From contig CAAGNL010000135.1 in the NCBI GenBank assembly GCA_900771305.1, positions 1 to 8,239 on the forward strand: a stretch of 8,239 nucleotides of DNA, written 5' to 3'. Origin of the DNA: Kiritimatiellia bacterium. Its GTDB lineage: Bacteria; Verrucomicrobiota; Kiritimatiellia; RFP12; UBA1067. A program made the translations under genes and the position numbers. Positions 5,896 through 8,239 of the stretch are shown here, one piece after another. The notes below the pieces were generated by a model that saw nothing but the letters and a program-made list of their open reading frames with translations, did no database searches and had not been told where the DNA came from. Numbering within the stretch: the stretch's first letter is position 1; the number at the start of each line of letters is the position of its first letter.

Positions 5896-5980
5896 GGTTC
5901 AAAGTTCCGAGTTCAAAGAATAGGTCTTCTAATTCCCAATCCCTAGTTCCTAGTTCCTAATCCCTAGTTCCTAATTCCTC
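5890..5980. repeat. Heptamer array B, filling the ridA-rsmB gap
   Basis: Thirteen consecutive 7-bp units run in one unbroken phase. Units 1-4 (5890-5917) follow GTTCAAR or gttccga, units 5-6 are divergent, and units 7-13 (5932-5980) follow RTYCCTA or close variants. The array covers the whole 83-bp gap, supplies the rsmB TTG start at one end, and touches the ridA TGA (5981-5979) at the other. The GTTCAAG part is oriented opposite to the matching motif in arrays A and C. Confidence 0.85.
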
Positions 5981-6356
5981 ACACGGCCGCGACGGCCTCG
6001 ATTTCGAGTTTGACGTCCTTCGGGAGACGTGCCACCTGCACGCAGCTGCGCGCGGGCTTCGTGTCGCCGAACATCTCGGCGTAGACCGCGTTGAGCGCGG
6101 CGAAGTCGTTCATGTCGCTGATGAAGACCGTCGTCTTCACGACCTTGTCGAGCCCCGCGCCCGCGGCCTCCAGCACGTTCTTCAGGTTCGTGATCGCCTG
6201 ACGCGTCTGGTCCTCGATCGTCGTCGCGGTCACCGCGTTCACGGCCGGGTCGATCGGAATCTGCCCCGAGCACCACACGAACCCACCGGCCTTGACAGCC
6301 TGGCTGTAGGGCCCCAGCGCCTTCGGCGCCTTCTCCGTCGCAATGATCTCAGTCAT
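5979..6356 (-). CDS. ridA: RidA (YjgF/YER057c/UK114) reactive intermediate deaminase
   Basis: RidA hydrolyses reactive 2-aminoacrylate and related enamines/imines released by PLP enzymes such as threonine/serine dehydratase, protecting other PLP enzymes in the cytoplasm. The protein has 125 residues, a normal length, and one chorismate-mutase-like domain expected to form trimers. Family landmarks are GPYSQAV (15-21, Y17), WCSGQIPIDP (28-37), PARSCVQVARLP (101-112) with substrate-carboxylate Arg R103, and the end EIEAVAAV (118-125) with E120. ATG 6356 is chosen because GGGAG (6363-6367) lies 6 nt upstream and the protein then starts as RidA usually does. A TTG at 6386 would add ten residues encoded partly by the repeat array. 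It lies between yidC and rsmB, separated from each only by heptamer arrays. The assignment is secure; specificity within the Rid family is less so. Confidence 0.95.
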   Translation of the reverse strand: MTEIIATEKAPKALGPYSQAVKAGGFVWCSGQIPIDPAVNAVTATTIEDQTRQAITNLKNVLEAAGAGLDKVVKTTVFISDMNDFAALNAVYAEMFGDTKPARSCVQVARLPKDVKLEIEAVAAV

Positions 6357-6370
6357 CTTCGTCTCCCGCA

Positions 6371-6489
6371 AATCTTCAATCTTCAATCTTCAATCTTCAG
6401 TTTTCAGTTTCCCTGATTCAGGCCGAGGCACTTCCAACCTTCAACTTCCAACCTGAAACTTTGAACCCGGAACCTTGAACTTCTTAATT
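6371..6489. repeat. Heptamer array C, filling the yidC-ridA gap
   Basis: Seventeen consecutive 7-bp units keep one phase over 119 bp. The right end (6434-6489) has units such as ccaacct, tcaactt, ggaacct and tgaactt, with consensus roughly NNAACYT. The left end (6371-6398) has four identical aatcttc units followed by agttttc and agtttcc. Two or three units in the middle (6413-6433) fit the consensus poorly. The array starts inside the last codons of yidC (stop TAA at 6486-6484) and ends 3 nt from the ridA Shine-Dalgarno sequence. Confidence 0.85.
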
Positions 6490-8239
6490 CCCATGCCGGC
6501 GCATCTGGCGTGTCTGGTGCGGGCCATCCACCACCTCGACGCCCCCGGCCGTGGTCGGTTGTCCATAGCGCTTCTTGATCCACCACGCCTGCGCGACGCC
6601 GAACGCCGTGCTCAGCATCCAGTAGAGGGAGAGGGCGCTCGGGAAGTTGTAGAAGAAGAAGAGCATCATCAGCGGCATCATGACCATCATCATGCGTTGC
6701 TGACGATTGTCGCCCGTCGAGGGCGAGAACGCGCTCTGGAGCATCGTGAGGGCCGCCATCGCGAGCGGCAGGATGTTCAAGCCGCCGAACGGGAACCAGC
6801 TCGCGAAGAGCGCTTCGGGCTCGGAGAGGTCTGAAATCCACAGGAACGGCGCGTAGCGCAGTTCGACCGCGGAGCGGAGCACCGTGAAGAGGGCGATGAA
6901 CACCGGAATCTGCACCAGCATCGGCAGACAGCTGGAAAGCGGATTCACCTTGTTCTCGCGGTAGAGCGCCCAGGTCTCCTGCTGCAGACGCTGCGGATTG
7001 TCCTTGAACTTCGCCTGGATCTCCTTCATCTTCGGCTGGAGCTCCTGCATTTTCCGCATGCCGACCGTCGACTTGTGGGTGAGCGGCCAGAAGAGGAGCC
7101 GCACGAGGATCGTGAGCAGGATGATCGCCACGCCGAAATTCGGAATCCAGGAGTTGAAGAAGTTGAGCAGCCACACGAGCGGGTAGCAGAGCCAGCGCCA
7201 CATGCCGAACTCCATCACGTCCTTCATGCCAAGGTCCCAGAGCAACGCCTGCTTCTTGGGGCCGATGTAGAGCGTGTAGGCGCGCTTCTCAGGGACGCCG
7301 GCGAAGTTGACGGTGGCGGCGACGTTCTTCAGCACGTATTCCGACTTGGTCACATCGCGCGTCATCGTCGCGCGGAAGCCCGTGTTCGCCTCGCTGCACG
7401 TCGCGAGCGCAGTCACGAAGAAGCGGTTCTTCACCGCCACCCAGTCCTGACGGCCCGGATAGTCGACGGATGAACGCTCGGGCCTACCCGCCGCGTTCGG
7501 CTTTCCGCCGCAGCCGCCGGACATCGCCACGAGATAGCTCTTCAGCGGAGAATCACCGTCGTCGCCGTGGTGCACCACATGCGGCTTGCGTCCACCATTG
7601 TCCCAGGAGTCGATCGACAGGATGTCGTTCTTCGAGGACCCCATCGAGATCACGCCCAGGGAGAGTCCGTTCGCCGCGGACGGATCCGCCTTCGCGAAGC
7701 TCTCCTCGACCTCGAGCTGGTAGTTCTTCTTCAGCACGATGCGACGCGTCAGCGTCGCGTTCCTGAAGACCACGAAGTCCGCGCCCTTCTCAACCACGGC
7801 GAAGTCCTCGTCGGCCGCGACACCGGCCATGCCCTCGAGCGCAAGCGCGGGAGCGGACGAGAAGTCCAGCACCAGCGCGGGATTTTGATCGGAGATCTTG
7901 CCCGGATTCTGCGCGTACTGAAGCAGCTTCGCGGACTTCACGACGGCGCCGCGCGTGGAGAGCGTCAGCTCGACCTCGTCGTTCGCCAGCGTCTCAAGCT
8001 TCTCGGGGGCCTTTTCCTTCTTCGGCGGTACAACCTGCTCAGCCTTCTGCTGCCCCCCCTTCTGCGGGACGACCACTCCCTGACTGGCCTGCCCGGCCTC
8101 CACCTTCCCCACCTGGGGGCCGGTCACTCCGTGACCGGCCGCGGTCTGCGAAGCCTGGATCCGCTGCTGGGCCTGGGCCTCCGCGGCCGCGTTCTTCTGT
8201 CCGCTGAGCGAGTACCACATCCACCCCGCGAGCGCGAGG
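6484..8239 (-). CDS. yidC: Membrane protein insertase YidC/Oxa1 family, N-terminus cut by window edge
   Basis: YidC inserts and folds inner-membrane proteins, alone or with SecYEG. About 584 residues are visible. Codons for LALAGW lie upstream of the first Met (8220), matching the end of TM1, so the true start is beyond the right edge. Numbering from that Met: an Ala/Gln/Gly/Lys-rich linker (8-75), a periplasmic beta-sandwich domain (about 80-325), TM2 NFGVAIILLTILVRLLFWPL (361-380) with the conserved groove Arg R374, a charged cytoplasmic hairpin (MRKMQELQPKMKEIQAKFKD, 388-407), TM3 (about 431-450), TM4 (about 478-494) and TM5 (about 510-545) with FPSALSLYW. This is the Gram-negative layout. 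The tail RRHGN is short, without the long basic extension some homologues have; its stop codon lies in array C. C237 in SGGCGG and C275 fall in the periplasmic domain. The linker DNA carries a hairpin repeat. Confidence 0.97.
   Translation of the reverse strand, partial: LALAGWMWYSLSGQKNAAAEAQAQQRIQASQTAAGHGVTGPQVGKVEAGQASQGVVVPQKGGQQKAEQVVPPKKEKAPEKLETLANDEVELTLSTRGAVVKSAKLLQYAQNPGKISDQNPALVLDFSSAPALALEGMAGVAADEDFAVVEKGADFVVFRNATLTRRIVLKKNYQLEVEESFAKADPSAANGLSLGVISMGSSKNDILSIDSWDNGGRKPHVVHHGDDGDSPLKSYLVAMSGGCGGKPNAAGRPERSSVDYPGRQDWVAVKNRFFVTALATCSEANTGFRATMTRDVTKSEYVLKNVAATVNFAGVPEKRAYTLYIGPKKQALLWDLGMKDVMEFGMWRWLCYPLVWLLNFFNSWIPNFGVAIILLTILVRLLFWPLTHKSTVGMRKMQELQPKMKEIQAKFKDNPQRLQQETWALYRENKVNPLSSCLPMLVQIPVFIALFTVLRSAVELRYAPFLWISDLSEPEALFASWFPFGGLNILPLAMAALTMLQSAFSPSTGDNRQQRMMMVMMPLMMLFFFYNFPSALSLYWMLSTAFGVAQAWWIKKRYGQPTTAGGVEVVDGPHQTRQMRRHGN
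8118..8140. repeat. Perfect 10-bp-stem hairpin in the yidC linker
   Basis: ggccggtcac (8118-8127), tcc, gtgaccggcc (8131-8140) form a perfect inverted repeat inside codons for linker residues of about 27-35 (AGHGVTGP). A related copy with 14 of 16 matching positions lies 51 bp away (8074-8089 against 8125-8140), encoding SQGVV. The linker is unconserved, so an inserted palindromic repeat would be tolerated there. Confidence 0.5.

Noticed and set aside
6357..6386. TTG at 6386 as an earlier ridA start
   Set aside because: The extra residues come partly from the aatcttc repeat units, and the ATG at 6356 has a good ribosome site and the expected RidA N-terminus.
4673..6489. Repeat arrays read as a CRISPR
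   Set aside because: Units are 7 bp, contiguous and degenerate, with no unique spacers and no cas genes.
6404..7201. A 265-codon minus-strand frame overlapping yidC
   Set aside because: It is out of frame with yidC, Arg/Ala/Leu/His-rich, and its C-terminus is translated repeat array. YidC is clearly the real product.
7472..7498. gaacgc/gcgttc inverted repeat within the yidC periplasmic domain
   Set aside because: The stem is only 6 bp with a long loop in GC-rich coding sequence. I could not tell it from chance.

Overview
All recognisable genes in this window lie on the minus strand, so transcription runs from high to low coordinates. In that order they are: yidC (membrane insertase, entering from the right edge), ridA (enamine/imine deaminase), rsmB (16S rRNA m5C967 methyltransferase), a compact alaS (alanyl-tRNA synthetase), an HD-domain hydrolase 1 nt after alaS, a gap of about 320 bp holding a MITE-like element, a secreted LamG-like protein, and a second secreted protein that runs off the left edge. 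The right two thirds is a housekeeping cluster for translation and membrane biogenesis. The left quarter holds cell-surface genes.

Coding DNA is GC-rich, while the gaps are AT-richer and repetitive. The organism looks Gram-negative: YidC has a large periplasmic domain and both left-hand proteins have signal peptides. The two secreted proteins, the compact AlaRS and the repeat-filled gaps suggest a Verrucomicrobiota/Kiritimatiellae-like lineage from gut or rumen. That placement rests on remembered resemblance and is not proved by this sequence.

The most unusual feature is non-coding. The sizeable gaps (yidC-ridA, ridA-rsmB, alaS-rsmB and HD-LamG) carry degenerate repeats with a strict 7-bp period. 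One stretch holds 17 consecutive heptamers, another 13 and another 5. These arrays reach into genes: rsmB appears to take its TTG start codon from one array and its last five residues and stop codon from another. A 134-bp element with perfect 18-bp terminal inverted repeats sits inside a fourth heptamer tract. Removing it with one copy of a 4-bp duplication restores exact 7-bp phase. Other small repeats are a 3 x 8-bp in-frame repeat inside rsmB, a 2 x 19-bp tandem repeat before alaS, and a perfect hairpin inside the yidC linker.

I saw no rRNA, tRNA, CRISPR array or transposase gene. The left edge begins with 20 consecutive C bases, which may be a true Gly-rich tract or an assembly-end artefact.
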